DNA from: Methanobacteriota archaeon
Lineage (GTDB): Archaea; Thermoplasmatota; Poseidoniia; Poseidoniales; Poseidoniaceae
Reading direction: 5' to 3'
NCBI GenBank assembly: GCA_018691345.1
Contig: JABGTJ010000052.1
Coordinates: 1-46,609, forward strand
Length of the DNA stretch: 46,609 nucleotides
This document shows, piece by piece, positions 25,246-32,923 of the stretch (positions are counted from its first letter, which is position 1; the number at the start of each line of letters is the position of its first letter). The position numbers and the translations under genes were made by a program. The notes beneath the pieces were generated by a model that worked only from the letters and a program-made list of their open reading frames with translations, had not been told where the DNA came from and ran no database searches.

Positions 25246-25407
25246 ATTTTTCAACTCCATCGCCGTTATCTACGGCGGCAAACATGAAACATCCCGTTAA
25301 GCCTTATCAAACCAATCGTCCCGTATACATCAACGGAGTAGAATCAACACGACCAGTATCAACAACATTACCAAAGGCTCATACATGGGTGTTTCTTGAG
25401 ACAGCCC

Positions 25408-26361
25408 ATGCGAGCGTTGGTTACGGGCGGTGCTGGGTTCATTGGTTCACATCTCATCGACAGGTTGGTTGCTCGTGGCGATACTGTTGTTGCTCTTGAT
25501 AACCTTTCAAGTGGTCAACTTGAGTTTATCCAATCTCATCTTGATTCTGGAGCAGTGACGCATATACATGGCGACATTACTGACTTTGAAGCGGTCCTTT
25601 CAGCCATGGAAGGCATCGATTGCGTGTTCCATTTGGCTGCAAATCCCGATATTCGGCTTGGAACCCGAATTACGGACACGGATCTGAACCAAGGCACACT
25701 TGCCACCTACAACATTGTAGAAGCCATGCGTCGATGTGAGGTGCCAAAAATCGCCTTCGCCTCCTCTTCGGTTGTTTACGGCGAAGATGCTCCGCTCCCT
25801 ACGCCTGAAAACCACGGCCCTTGCATGCCCATTTCACTTTACGGCGCCAGCAAGCAGGCAGGAGAAGGCCTCATCAGCAGTTGGGTGGGGACGTTCGGAC
25901 TCCAAGCCTGGATCTTCCGGTTTGCAAACATTATAGGTACCCGAGGTACGCATGGTGTGATCTTTGATTTCATCCACAAACTCAAATCCGACCCCTCTCG
26001 ACTGGAGGTTCTCGGAAACGGACTGCAAGAGAAGTCGTACATGGAAGTCGAAGATTGCGTTGATGGAATCCTTCACGTCATGAAGCATACCGATGAACCA
26101 CTCAACCTGTTTAACCTCGGTTCGCATGATACTGCATCTGTTCGCCGCATTGCCGAAATAGTCGTTGAAGAAACCGGTTGCCATGATGCATCCATCGAGT
26201 ACACAGGTGGTGATCGTGGCTGGGCAGGTGATATTCCTCGTGCAATGCTTGGGATTGATAAGATGCTTTCCTCAGGATACGATGTACGGTACAACAGTGA
26301 AGAGGCTATACGCCATACTGCACGCGCCCTCATAGAAGAAATTGGAATGCCAAGGAGATGA
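25408..26361 (+). CDS. NAD-dependent nucleotide-sugar epimerase/dehydratase
   Basis: 317-aa short-chain dehydrogenase/reductase of the extended, GalE-like group. The start ATG 25408 gives MRALVTGGAGFIGSHLIDRL with the NAD-binding GxxGxxG; a TTG 12 bases upstream is also in frame. The catalytic Ser is in SSSVVYG and the Tyr/Lys pair in YGASKQAGE. GVIFDFIHKL and VEDCVDGILHVM are typical of UDP-sugar epimerases. It probably makes a nucleotide sugar for the glycosyltransferases in this region; the exact sugar cannot be read. It appears to lead an operon with the thiol-redox genes that follow. Confidence 0.92.
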   Translation: MRALVTGGAGFIGSHLIDRLVARGDTVVALDNLSSGQLEFIQSHLDSGAVTHIHGDITDFEAVLSAMEGIDCVFHLAANPDIRLGTRITDTDLNQGTLATYNIVEAMRRCEVPKIAFASSSVVYGEDAPLPTPENHGPCMPISLYGASKQAGEGLISSWVGTFGLQAWIFRFANIIGTRGTHGVIFDFIHKLKSDPSRLEVLGNGLQEKSYMEVEDCVDGILHVMKHTDEPLNLFNLGSHDTASVRRIAEIVVEETGCHDASIEYTGGDRGWAGDIPRAMLGIDKMLSSGYDVRYNSEEAIRHTARALIEEIGMPRR

Positions 26362-26365
26362 GAAA

Positions 26366-27067
26366 TTGAAAAATATATACGATGATGAAGCAGATGTTCG
26401 TACCAAAGCCCTTATCCGAGTAATGAGCCTATTTTTTGTTGGCTTAATTATTATTGCAGCCACCACCAGTCCTATTGCAACTGGAACCAAAGCCGGTGAA
26501 AGAGCACCTCCCTTAGAAGGCAAATTCTACAACGGCAGCGGAGGTTGGACTACATTCAATCTCGAGTCTTATTGGGATTCAAACTGGAAAGAAGGGGATG
26601 CATCGGGGCAGTGGGTTGCTTTGGAATTTATGGACACTGATTGTCCATATTGTGTTAAGTCCGCAGCAGATATGTCTGCAAACTCTGCTGATTTTGATGG
26701 AAGCAACCCTCAATGGGATGGAGCCATTGTCAATTTCATCGCAAGTGTAACTGAACTCGACATCAACGGTCACGACTCAAGTCGTGCCGAAATCGTTGCA
26801 TTTAGAGATAAAACGGCAGATTCCGGTCAATCTTGTGCAGGTTCAGATTGCGGTAATCGTGATGGCTCAGCACACGCATTCCCCTACATCGATGACCTCG
26901 ACCAGGACAACATGAAGGAGTGGAAAGTAGGAGGCACTCCAAGTTATTACCTCATCCAACCGGACGGCATCATTGCGTGGAGTTCGTCTGAAAATCAAGG
27001 GGAAGATTTGCGAGATGCAATCATATCGATGGTTACCCGAGAAAGTGCAGAGACGGATGGTGCTTGA
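26366..27067 (+). CDS. Membrane-anchored thioredoxin-fold protein with CPYC motif
   Basis: 233 aa from TTG 26366, chosen because GGAG lies 8 bases upstream, just inside the end of the epimerase gene. One N-terminal helix (VMSLFFVGLIIIAATTSPIA) anchors it with the domain outside. The redox motif is CPYC at residues 93-96 in EFMDTDCPYCVKS, and the cis-proline loop is GGTPSYYLIQPDG, so the thioredoxin/TlpA-DsbA-like fold is clear. A second Cys pair (SCAGSDCGN) lies between them and may form a structural or shuttle disulfide. The likely role is oxidising or exchanging disulfides in exported proteins, with VKOR encoded next as its reoxidant. Confidence 0.85.
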   Translation: MKNIYDDEADVRTKALIRVMSLFFVGLIIIAATTSPIATGTKAGERAPPLEGKFYNGSGGWTTFNLESYWDSNWKEGDASGQWVALEFMDTDCPYCVKSAADMSANSADFDGSNPQWDGAIVNFIASVTELDINGHDSSRAEIVAFRDKTADSGQSCAGSDCGNRDGSAHAFPYIDDLDQDNMKEWKVGGTPSYYLIQPDGIIAWSSSENQGEDLRDAIISMVTRESAETDGA

Positions 27068-27068
27068 T

Positions 27069-27662
27069 ATGGATTCGAACATTCAACTCATGCTCTATGT
27101 TATACCGACACTTCTCGGTTTCTTTCTGGTTCTTCCGATTGGAAGGGTGTTGTCAAGTTCTCTCGAGGAAAAGTTTCCATCTTTTTCAACTGAACGTGGG
27201 CGAGTACTTTCAGGACTGATTTTGACCTGCGTTGCTGGTTTTGCCGTATCGATTCAAACGCTATGGATTTCTTCGAAGGTGAGTGAGGGTGGCAACTTTT
27301 GCGCATCAAGCACGGTATTTTCATGCGATGATGTCATCGGGAATGCTGCATACAATACCGACCCATTCTTCGGCATCCCATGGGGTGGAATTGGGGCGGC
27401 TGTCTTCTGTGTTCTCCTCTACCTTGCGTATTCAACTTCACTTGAACCAAACTCTACATGGGTCGATAATTACCTCAAACTTGGAACAGCACTCACTTTT
27501 GGTGGTTTCCTCGTCATCGGGTTATTGGTTTCCTATGAGATTCAGATGGAAAAAATCTGCCAATACTGCACGACTGCTCACGTTGCTAATCTTGCAGCAT
27601 TCATTGGTTTCTATCGCTTGATGAAACTCAATGAATCTGGCGAATGGAATCAAGACAGTTGA
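27069..27662 (+). CDS. VKOR-family disulfide-generating membrane oxidoreductase
   Basis: 197 aa from ATG 27069 (27057 possible; GGTG fits 27069). It has four to five membrane helices. The active-site pair is C164-x-x-C167 (KICQYCTTAHV), facing the quinone; the loop pair is Cys78 and Cys86 (NFCASSTVFSC). FFGIPWGGIG matches the conserved VKOR FGIPxxxxG stretch. In bacteria and archaea that lack DsbB, VKOR passes electrons from a thioredoxin-like partner to quinone and so makes disulfides. It starts one base after the stop of the CPYC thioredoxin-like protein, which strongly suggests they are partners. A cytoplasmic tail of about 15 residues ends the protein. Confidence 0.9.
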   Translation: MDSNIQLMLYVIPTLLGFFLVLPIGRVLSSSLEEKFPSFSTERGRVLSGLILTCVAGFAVSIQTLWISSKVSEGGNFCASSTVFSCDDVIGNAAYNTDPFFGIPWGGIGAAVFCVLLYLAYSTSLEPNSTWVDNYLKLGTALTFGGFLVIGLLVSYEIQMEKICQYCTTAHVANLAAFIGFYRLMKLNESGEWNQDS

Positions 27663-28285
27663 TGTGTATGGACAGAGAGAAGACATTCTGGAGCGTCGTA
27701 ACGGCTGTTGCACTTGTGGCCCTTCTCCTTCTCCTAGCAAGCGACAAAGGATTGTTTGACTCTGAGGACCAATCGTCCAGCGATCAAGATTCCGGGCAAG
27801 AGGACACTGAAATTAACGGAACTCAAACGGTTTTGAATTCCTCTGCAGATGCTCCAGATCCTCTGGCCTTTGAATGCGTCCAACACGGTGAGCAACTTAG
27901 TCGTCATGACCACGTTACTTTGAGAGTTTTCATCAACGGTGAGCAACAACTTATCGAATCTGCAGTTGGCATCCAAACCGATGTCTGTAACGGAAATGAG
28001 GACTACATGCACGCCATTCACACCCACGATGATACAGGACGTCTCCACATCGAATTAAACGATGCAGGAGATATTTCACTCGGCGTCTTCTTTGACATTT
28101 GGGGTTACCATTTTGATGAAACAGGAATCTTTGATTACCGTTCGAATTCAACCCATGGGATGGCAATGCACGTGTTTGCTTCTGATGAGGCAGCCGCAGA
28201 GGAAAATCTCGTTTCGAGTTTCGACGATTATATGCTTCAGAACGGTGAAATCATCGAAGTTCACTACCGGCTTCGCTCAGCTTAA
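27662..28285 (+). CDS. Membrane-anchored HTHD-motif protein, possible metal binder
   Basis: 207 aa; its ATG overlaps the VKOR stop (TGATG). One N-terminal helix (WSVVTAVALVALLLLLAS) is followed by an acidic linker (DQSSSDQDSGQEDTE), which places the C-terminal domain outside. That domain contains HVTLRVFINGE, HAIHTHDDTGRLHIEL (His117, 120, 122, 129) and LGVFFDIWGYHF. I recall a little-studied bacterial and archaeal family sharing the HTHD-x-TG-x-HIE and FFDIWG signatures, but no function for it. The clustered histidines suggest metal or haem binding. Two Cys (ECVQ and VCNG) could form a disulfide. Operon position suggests a role with the thiol-redox pair. Confidence 0.75.
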   Translation: MCMDREKTFWSVVTAVALVALLLLLASDKGLFDSEDQSSSDQDSGQEDTEINGTQTVLNSSADAPDPLAFECVQHGEQLSRHDHVTLRVFINGEQQLIESAVGIQTDVCNGNEDYMHAIHTHDDTGRLHIELNDAGDISLGVFFDIWGYHFDETGIFDYRSNSTHGMAMHVFASDEAAAEENLVSSFDDYMLQNGEIIEVHYRLRSA

Positions 28286-28551
28286 GGCGTGAAACAGCCT
28301 TCGAAAATATCGGCGTCTGGTGTATCCTTGATTTCTTCGATACGATGCAGGGTAACATCGATACGCTCGTTGCGCACATATGTTTGCCTTAATTCATTCA
28401 GCAATCCTTTCTGCACTTCACTTTCGTCTTCTCCAAACAGTATGTTGAGGTGATGGTATTCTTCACCATCAACTGCTACTGTGTATTCTACAGCCCACTC
28501 CTTGAGTGGCCTTTCTTGGTCCCATGTTACGTCTTCCCATGACTCTGCCAT
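28282..28551 (-). CDS. Small acidic orphan protein
   Basis: 89 aa, strongly acidic, with no signal or membrane segment. A beta-hairpin (AVEYTVAVDGEEYHHLNILF), a helix (DESEVQKGLLNELRQTY) and a final strand (RIDVTLHRIEEI) are suggested. The pattern faintly recalls the small ribosomal LX/L20a fold, but key residues cannot be matched, so this is only a thought. The stop overlaps the convergent HTHD gene by four bases. A TATA-like sequence (AGGTTATGAA, 28572-28581) lies about 25 bases upstream of the ATG and could allow a leaderless transcript. Confidence 0.65.
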   Translation of the reverse strand: MAESWEDVTWDQERPLKEWAVEYTVAVDGEEYHHLNILFGEDESEVQKGLLNELRQTYVRNERIDVTLHRIEEIKDTPDADIFEGCFTP

Positions 28552-28649
28552 GGTAATACATTGTCACGGTAGGTTATGAATCCTCGGTTGAATTGACTCA
28601 CAATAATTCCGGTATTGGGTGTTTAATCGCATGATTCAGTACTAAATCT

Positions 28650-29609
28650 TCATTCAGATAGGTTTTTCGAACCTTTACGGGGGAGGATGGCGATGATTCC
28701 AGCACCTACAGCAAGAACAAGTAAGGCTGTAGTAAAGGAATTCGAATCTTGACTTTCTCGAGACCGAAAGGCAACCTCAACGGCCCCATGTGTGCCAAGT
28801 CCAGCATTCTCTTCCGAAATGGATTCGATGGTATTTTCGTGAATGAGCAGTACACTAAACTCTTCAAGGTTTTCAAAGGAGACTGTGAAATCACTTGTAC
28901 ACGATTGGTTGACTGCCGATGACACCATTCCAATTTCGTTGGTGACAGAGGTATTACCGATGCTGCACTCGGCCGTTGCAACAACGACTCTGTCACGTGT
29001 CGCTTCACCGGGGTTGATTGCATCTGTGGGGACTGATTTCCCGTGGTGCATCACCATGAACGTCAATTGAGTTTGATGAAGTTGCTCGGAGTTGGACTCA
29101 AACGAAAGAACACGCGCTGTCGTAATGTTCTGGGTTTGAACAACCTCAAATTGCAAGGTTGTTGTGTCTTGGCGTTGAACTTCCGCATCGAGAATGTCTC
29201 GTTGCACTTCGTTCCACGCATCAAGCCCTGTACGAGGGCTCTCACCTTCGACAAAGAACGTCGGTGTCGATAGTAAGTTGCCGTGAAGAAGTCCAAGTCG
29301 GTCAATTCGGTGTTGAGCTGCAGGGGGTTGGAAAGCATCGAGATTGTCCGAGGGATGGTAGGCGACCATGGCAATTCTTGACCCGTGTGCATCTGCTACG
29401 CCCATCAGATAAGGATCGATGTCAGCGCAACTTTCGCACCAAGTGGTAGTGATTTCTTCAATCAAAACACTTCGGCCGATCAAACTTGATTGAACAGGTT
29501 CATTCAACGGCGTGGCAGGGTCGAGGACTTTTGCCTGTGCTGCTCCACCACCAAGGACAGCACCCAAGATACAGAACAGAGCGAACAGTGCGAAGGTCGT
29601 TGATTTCAT
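28650..29609 (-). CDS. Secreted thioredoxin-fold protein with WCESC motif and C-terminal anchor
   Basis: 319 aa from the second of two adjacent ATGs, which is 7 bases from GGAGG. A signal peptide (STTFALFALFCILGAVLGGGAAQA) is followed by a thioredoxin domain: EITTTWCESCADIDPYL with W57-C58-x-x-C61, then LLSTPTFFVEGES with the cis-proline. Residues about 150-280 form a separate beta-rich domain. A final helix (FTTALLVLAVGAGIIAIL) and a short basic tail (PRKGSKNLSE) anchor it. It is probably a second extracytoplasmic disulfide enzyme or thiol carrier beside the VKOR operon. The short TM-plus-basic tail is the general shape of a sorted protein, but no PGF-type signal is visible. Confidence 0.85.
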   Translation of the reverse strand: MKSTTFALFALFCILGAVLGGGAAQAKVLDPATPLNEPVQSSLIGRSVLIEEITTTWCESCADIDPYLMGVADAHGSRIAMVAYHPSDNLDAFQPPAAQHRIDRLGLLHGNLLSTPTFFVEGESPRTGLDAWNEVQRDILDAEVQRQDTTTLQFEVVQTQNITTARVLSFESNSEQLHQTQLTFMVMHHGKSVPTDAINPGEATRDRVVVATAECSIGNTSVTNEIGMVSSAVNQSCTSDFTVSFENLEEFSVLLIHENTIESISEENAGLGTHGAVEVAFRSRESQDSNSFTTALLVLAVGAGIIAILPRKGSKNLSE

Positions 29610-29728
29610 CATCAGGCCTCCCGTTGTACCTAGCGAACATGCCGACCCCCTTCATCCCTTTGTTGTGGCCACATTTTGACGGGAGGTTTCTTCAACAGTG
29701 CGTGGCGAGGGTACACTAGAGGGATTCT

Positions 29729-30469
29729 ATGGCAGACCACTGGATTGAAAATCACAAACGTGATTCATGGCGGCGTCAAGCCAAAGCCAGCGGCTACAGA
29801 GCACGCTCTGCTTTCAAATTAAAACAAATCCAAGAGCGATTCAATCTTCTTCGTGAAGGTGACATCATTCTTGATGTTGGTTGCCATCCTGGTGGTTGGG
29901 CACAAGTTGCTACCGAAATCGTTGGGGATACCGGGTGGGTCATTGGCGTCGATTTGGAGGCTTGCCAACCAGTTGAAGGCTCAATACTGCTCGTAGGCGA
30001 CATTACTGAGCCACATACTCAGCAGCGCGTGCTTGAGGAATTGGACAAACGTCCTTTGCACTCGGTAATCTCAGACATCTCTCCGAATATCACTGGGAAA
30101 TGGGACATGGACCAAGCCGTGGCCATGACCCTGGTTGCTCTTGTCTACGATTTCTCACTCCCTCTCCTCTGTAAGGGTGGCTCCTTTGTGACCAAACTGT
30201 TTCAAGGCGTTGGTGTTGAGGAATTGATTAATGTTGTGAAACCCTTTTTCTCCGATGTTCGCCGTTTTTCACCCCACGCCTCTCGAAATTCTTCATCTGA
30301 AGTCTATTTGATTTGCAGAAACTTCATGCCGTGGAAATTTAAGAAAACGAGCATTCTAGAGAACTATGAAACTGCCCTTAACCTCAAACTCGGCGGCGAT
30401 GACATCGAAGAAGCGCCTGAGATCATTACCTCCTCATTTTCAATTCGCAAAAAGAAGTCGGCTGAATAG
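29729..30469 (+). CDS. rlmE: RlmE/FtsJ-type 2'-O-ribose RNA methyltransferase
   Basis: 246 aa, SAM-dependent and cytoplasmic, predicted to methylate a ribose in 23S rRNA or tRNA. SAM binding is at ILDVGCHPGGWAQVA. The K-D-K-E tetrad of the FtsJ family is visible: Lys in SAFKLKQI, Asp in VISDISPNITG, Lys in GGSFVTKLFQG and Glu in SSEVYLICRNF. About 35 residues extend beyond the usual FtsJ end, and the domain is preceded by the expected DSWRRQAKASGYRARSAF. GAGGG sits 6 bases before the ATG. It diverges from the secreted WCESC protein and starts a same-strand run with the OB-fold, zinc-ribbon and aEF1B genes. Confidence 0.93.
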   Translation: MADHWIENHKRDSWRRQAKASGYRARSAFKLKQIQERFNLLREGDIILDVGCHPGGWAQVATEIVGDTGWVIGVDLEACQPVEGSILLVGDITEPHTQQRVLEELDKRPLHSVISDISPNITGKWDMDQAVAMTLVALVYDFSLPLLCKGGSFVTKLFQGVGVEELINVVKPFFSDVRRFSPHASRNSSSEVYLICRNFMPWKFKKTSILENYETALNLKLGGDDIEEAPEIITSSFSIRKKKSAE

Positions 30470-30501
30470 ATTGAAGAGGTTTGGAGCGTTTTTTCCCGAA
30501 T

Positions 30502-30843
30502 ATGGAAGAATCCAATCCCGTTACTAAAGCGCATAAAATAAAACATACACGGCAGAAAGTTGCCGACTTAACCCCCCATTCACATGTTCGACGCCTCGAA
30601 CTGGTGGTCCTCAGAGTGTACCCTCGTCGCATGGTATACTCCGAACAATATGTTGGCCCGGTTGCAGCTGCCTGCGGCCGGGATGAGACCGGCATTGTCG
30701 GGCTCATTCTTTGGAACGAACAAATCCAAAGGGTCAATGTGGGGGATATTCTCGTGATTGAGTCCGGTTGGTGTCGTGAGAAAAACGGTGAACTGGTCGT
30801 CAGTACTGGAAAAAATGGTCGACTCTTTATTCTCAATCGATAA
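30502..30843 (+). CDS. Small OB-fold single-strand nucleic-acid binding protein
   Basis: About 113 aa from ATG 30502; TTG 30481 is an alternative. The C-terminal 80 residues match an RPA/SOSS-B-like OB fold: RLELVVLRVYPRR, GRDETGIVGLILWNEQ, VNVGDILVIESGW and STGKNGRLFILNR. The order DETG-x-LxLW, then V-x-GD-x-x-x-I, is the hallmark of these single-strand binders. The N-terminal part is basic (TKAHKIKHTRQKVADL). It may protect single-stranded DNA or act on RNA. It follows the FtsJ gene by 32 bases. Confidence 0.8.
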   Translation: MEESNPVTKAHKIKHTRQKVADLTPHSHVRRLELVVLRVYPRRMVYSEQYVGPVAAACGRDETGIVGLILWNEQIQRVNVGDILVIESGWCREKNGELVVSTGKNGRLFILNR

Positions 30844-30874
30844 AAATCACATCTCTTCCTCAAGCCGAAGCCAT

Positions 30875-30916
30875 GTGCAATTCGTTGCCCTCACCTGAGG
30901 TGATTCTGCACGCAAC
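30875..30916. promoter_or_regulatory. Nested, mutually exclusive hairpins before the zinc-ribbon/aEF1B genes
   Basis: A central perfect dyad TCACCT-G-AGGTGA (30891-30903) is flanked by two alternative outer pairings: GTGCA/TGCAC (30875-30879 with 30907-30911) and GTTGC/GCAAC (30884-30888 with 30912-30916). The outer pairings cross, so they would compete or form a pseudoknot. The element lies between the OB-fold gene and the zinc-ribbon ATG at 30963. Role unknown. Confidence 0.3.
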
Positions 30917-30962
30917 CATAAAGAAGGGGAGGGCGTGGGCCATTTGTTCCTGAGGACTTATC

Positions 30963-31130
30963 ATGACTGAACGAGCAACAAATTGTACATCATCCGGCAT
31001 CCCCCTTGAGCAGACCGGCTCAACTTCTTTCCCATGCCCTAACTGCGGCGCAGCCATTGGCCGAAGTCCACGCTGTCGAAACCAAGGTGTTCTCTACACC
31101 TGCCCGAGCTGCCAATATCAAGGACCCTGA
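30963..31130 (+). CDS. Small zinc-ribbon RNA-binding protein (COG2888/DUF1610-like)
   Basis: 55 aa; short enough to be missed by ORF-length cut-offs. Four Cys pairs or half-pairs are visible: NCTSSG, FPCPNCG, RCRN and YTCPSCQYQGP. The ending CPxCxYQGP and the CPNCGAAIGR centre match a small archaeal zinc-ribbon family predicted to bind RNA in translation and commonly encoded beside the aEF1B gene. That neighbour is present here, nine bases downstream, with GAGGTGA in the gap. The ribosome site GAGG lies seven bases before the ATG. In the usual family the first knuckle is CxxCG; here it reads CTSSG, losing one Cys. Confidence 0.88.
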   Translation: MTERATNCTSSGIPLEQTGSTSFPCPNCGAAIGRSPRCRNQGVLYTCPSCQYQGP

Positions 31131-31139
31131 GGTGATTGC

Positions 31140-31412
31140 ATGGGTATGGTAGCAATGACGTACAAAATCAATCCGGACTCGGATGTTGAAGATGTGAATG
31201 CAGAAGCTATTGCGGCTTCAGTTCAAGCACTTAGCGATGATGTCTACAATGTTCAATCCGTCGAAGTCAAGCCTTTGGCCTTCGGTCTTAAATTCGTTCA
31301 AATCCACGTGGTCATGAATGACGGCGAAGGACTTGCTGACGCTCTTGAATCTAAGATTTCAGAGATTACTGGCGTTGGAGAAATTGAAGTTCTCTCAATG
31401 GGACTTCTTTGA
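31140..31412 (+). CDS. Elongation factor 1-beta (aEF1B)
   Basis: 90-aa guanine-nucleotide exchange factor that recharges aEF1A with GTP during translation. The N-terminus MGMVAMTYKINPDSDVED and the end ISEITGVGEIEVLSMGLL match the small archaeal aEF1B, with VKPLAFGLKFVQIHVVMND as the central strand pair. Length is normal (about 88-90). It is placed directly after the zinc-ribbon gene with a GAGGTGA ribosome site. A ZPR1 gene, whose eukaryotic relatives bind eEF1A, is in the same window but 29 kb away. Confidence 0.95.
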   Translation: MGMVAMTYKINPDSDVEDVNAEAIAASVQALSDDVYNVQSVEVKPLAFGLKFVQIHVVMNDGEGLADALESKISEITGVGEIEVLSMGLL

Positions 31413-31424
31413 TACACTTGCATT

Positions 31425-31439
31425 GGTGCAACCAGCACC
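31425..31439. terminator. Small hairpin between convergent aEF1B and truD genes
   Basis: GGTGC-AACCA-GCACC gives a 5-bp stem located 13 bases after the aEF1B stop, within the 94-base convergent gap before the truD stop. It may help form 3' ends in either direction; the stem is short and no U tract follows. Confidence 0.3.
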
Positions 31440-31506
31440 GGATGAAATTTCGTAATAATGAATTGCGTAGCCTCTGTTTGGAGTCCAAACGAGAAGGATG
31501 TGTTGT

Positions 31507-32910
31507 TCATAATTGATGCAGCGGACAGCGCATGAATTCACGCAACAATGTAGTAGCGTAGCTTCCTGATGCGAGCGTGAATCGAAATCGGATGCAAGCA
31601 CCATCGGGATGCCATCTGCTGTTGTCAAGTGGGCCAGCCTTCCAGCGTTCACCCATCGTTTCATCATCTGCAAGCGGCACTGTATCGACACTTAATTCAT
31701 TGAAACTGGTCACCAGTGAGCGTCGAGTACCTCGGGTCGAAAGCCGAGGAATGGCTTCAACTTGCCAATCCATATCAGAAAGTCCCATTTGCTCAATAAT
31801 GTTCTTCTCAATGTTTCCACTCTCACCTTCGCAGGTCTTAATTTCGGTGCCGGGAAGAGGTCCAGTAGGGGACAACCTTCCAAGTTGACAATTACGTATA
31901 ATCCGTGGCAGCGTTCGTTCTTCAACCACAACACAACTTGAGGCGTCCAACTGGCCCTTTTCGTCAATTCTGCCAACCATGTCGCCAGCGATCGGCCAAC
32001 TTATCGGGTGTTCGGCGGCGAGGCGTGCGTGCAATGATTTGTTGAACACGACGGATTGAAGTGCGTGTACGGTCATGAGCTGTAAGTTTCCTGGAAGTTT
32101 TCGGAAGGCGCCGATGTAATCATCCGGGCGATGGAGAAGATGTTCAACCATTTTCCTTTCAAATCCTAGCCACCGTGGAGCCAATTCGAGTCCTTCTTCA
32201 GTCGGACCGTTCTCTCGAACATGCTTCCGGAATGCGGCGACATCCTCGTTTTCCGATTCACCTTCCATGGCGATGTAGGTGAGAGCAGCTTGTTTCCAGT
32301 CACCGGTGATGACGTGACGTCCAACCTCAGCGGTAACCGGGCGGCCCGAGCCAAATCTTTGTGGCCCGATCCAATTCGGAAATTTGTCCTCTCCAAGTTT
32401 CTCTGCCATTTCTTCTTCAATCGACTTCACTTGCTCAAGGGCATCTTCTGCCGACATTGGAGTGCCGTCTTCGTTTGCGCATCCTCGAACCACAATTGTG
32501 AAGCGATTTCCGCGATGGTTTCCAAAACCAATTTTTTGATGCGTACGACCGATTACTTCGATTTCCACATCTGGAATTTCAACTGCTGCCACCTTCGCTT
32601 TTGGTGCATCGATGACAAACAACTGCTTGGTCACTGCACGCTTATCTTTTGTTCCAGCAAAGAAAATCCGGTTTCGAGGTATTGATAGGGCCTTTGCTAA
32701 CGTGTTGCAAAACCGATTTGTCTCCCAGTTGGTGAGCATGATTTTTGCGACAGTAAATCTCCCTTTGTTATCAAGATGAACCGCAGTCGATATCTCTTCG
32801 ACACGGAAATCAGTAACTCGGGCCTTGAGGACACCACCGATGCCCTTTGTCGAAGTTGCATAGCCGTCAAGGCCAATGGATTCTGCTAAAGAATCCGTCC
32901 ATGTTGTCAC
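31507..32910 (-). CDS. truD: tRNA pseudouridine synthase D
   Basis: 467 aa from a GTG start (GGGG upstream). TruD changes a uridine to pseudouridine in tRNA, position 13 in bacteria. The N-terminal KARVTDFRVEEI and the catalytic loop FFAGTKDKRAVT with the nucleophilic Asp are diagnostic. HQKIGFGNHRGNRFTIVVRG and NWIGPQRFGSGRP are the other family boxes. The TRUD insertion domain occupies the middle, and ASGSYATTLLREFMR is the usual C-terminal segment. The length is typical for archaeal members. It follows rpoL by 13 bases, and the pair is probably co-transcribed. Confidence 0.95.
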   Translation of the reverse strand: MTTWTDSLAESIGLDGYATSTKGIGGVLKARVTDFRVEEISTAVHLDNKGRFTVAKIMLTNWETNRFCNTLAKALSIPRNRIFFAGTKDKRAVTKQLFVIDAPKAKVAAVEIPDVEIEVIGRTHQKIGFGNHRGNRFTIVVRGCANEDGTPMSAEDALEQVKSIEEEMAEKLGEDKFPNWIGPQRFGSGRPVTAEVGRHVITGDWKQAALTYIAMEGESENEDVAAFRKHVRENGPTEEGLELAPRWLGFERKMVEHLLHRPDDYIGAFRKLPGNLQLMTVHALQSVVFNKSLHARLAAEHPISWPIAGDMVGRIDEKGQLDASSCVVVEERTLPRIIRNCQLGRLSPTGPLPGTEIKTCEGESGNIEKNIIEQMGLSDMDWQVEAIPRLSTRGTRRSLVTSFNELSVDTVPLADDETMGERWKAGPLDNSRWHPDGACIRFRFTLASGSYATTLLREFMRCPLHQL

Positions 32911-32923
32911 TGCAATACCCCAT

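Noticed and set aside
25194..25499. 101-residue plus-strand open frame ahead of the epimerase, with an ATG at 25284
   Set aside because: It overlaps both flanking genes out of frame and ends Cys/Trp-rich; no ribosome site or recognisable fold.
31395..31691. 98-residue minus-strand open frame near the truD 3' end
   Set aside because: Lies in another frame of the truD coding region and the intergenic gap, with no motif; truD keeps its normal C-terminus.
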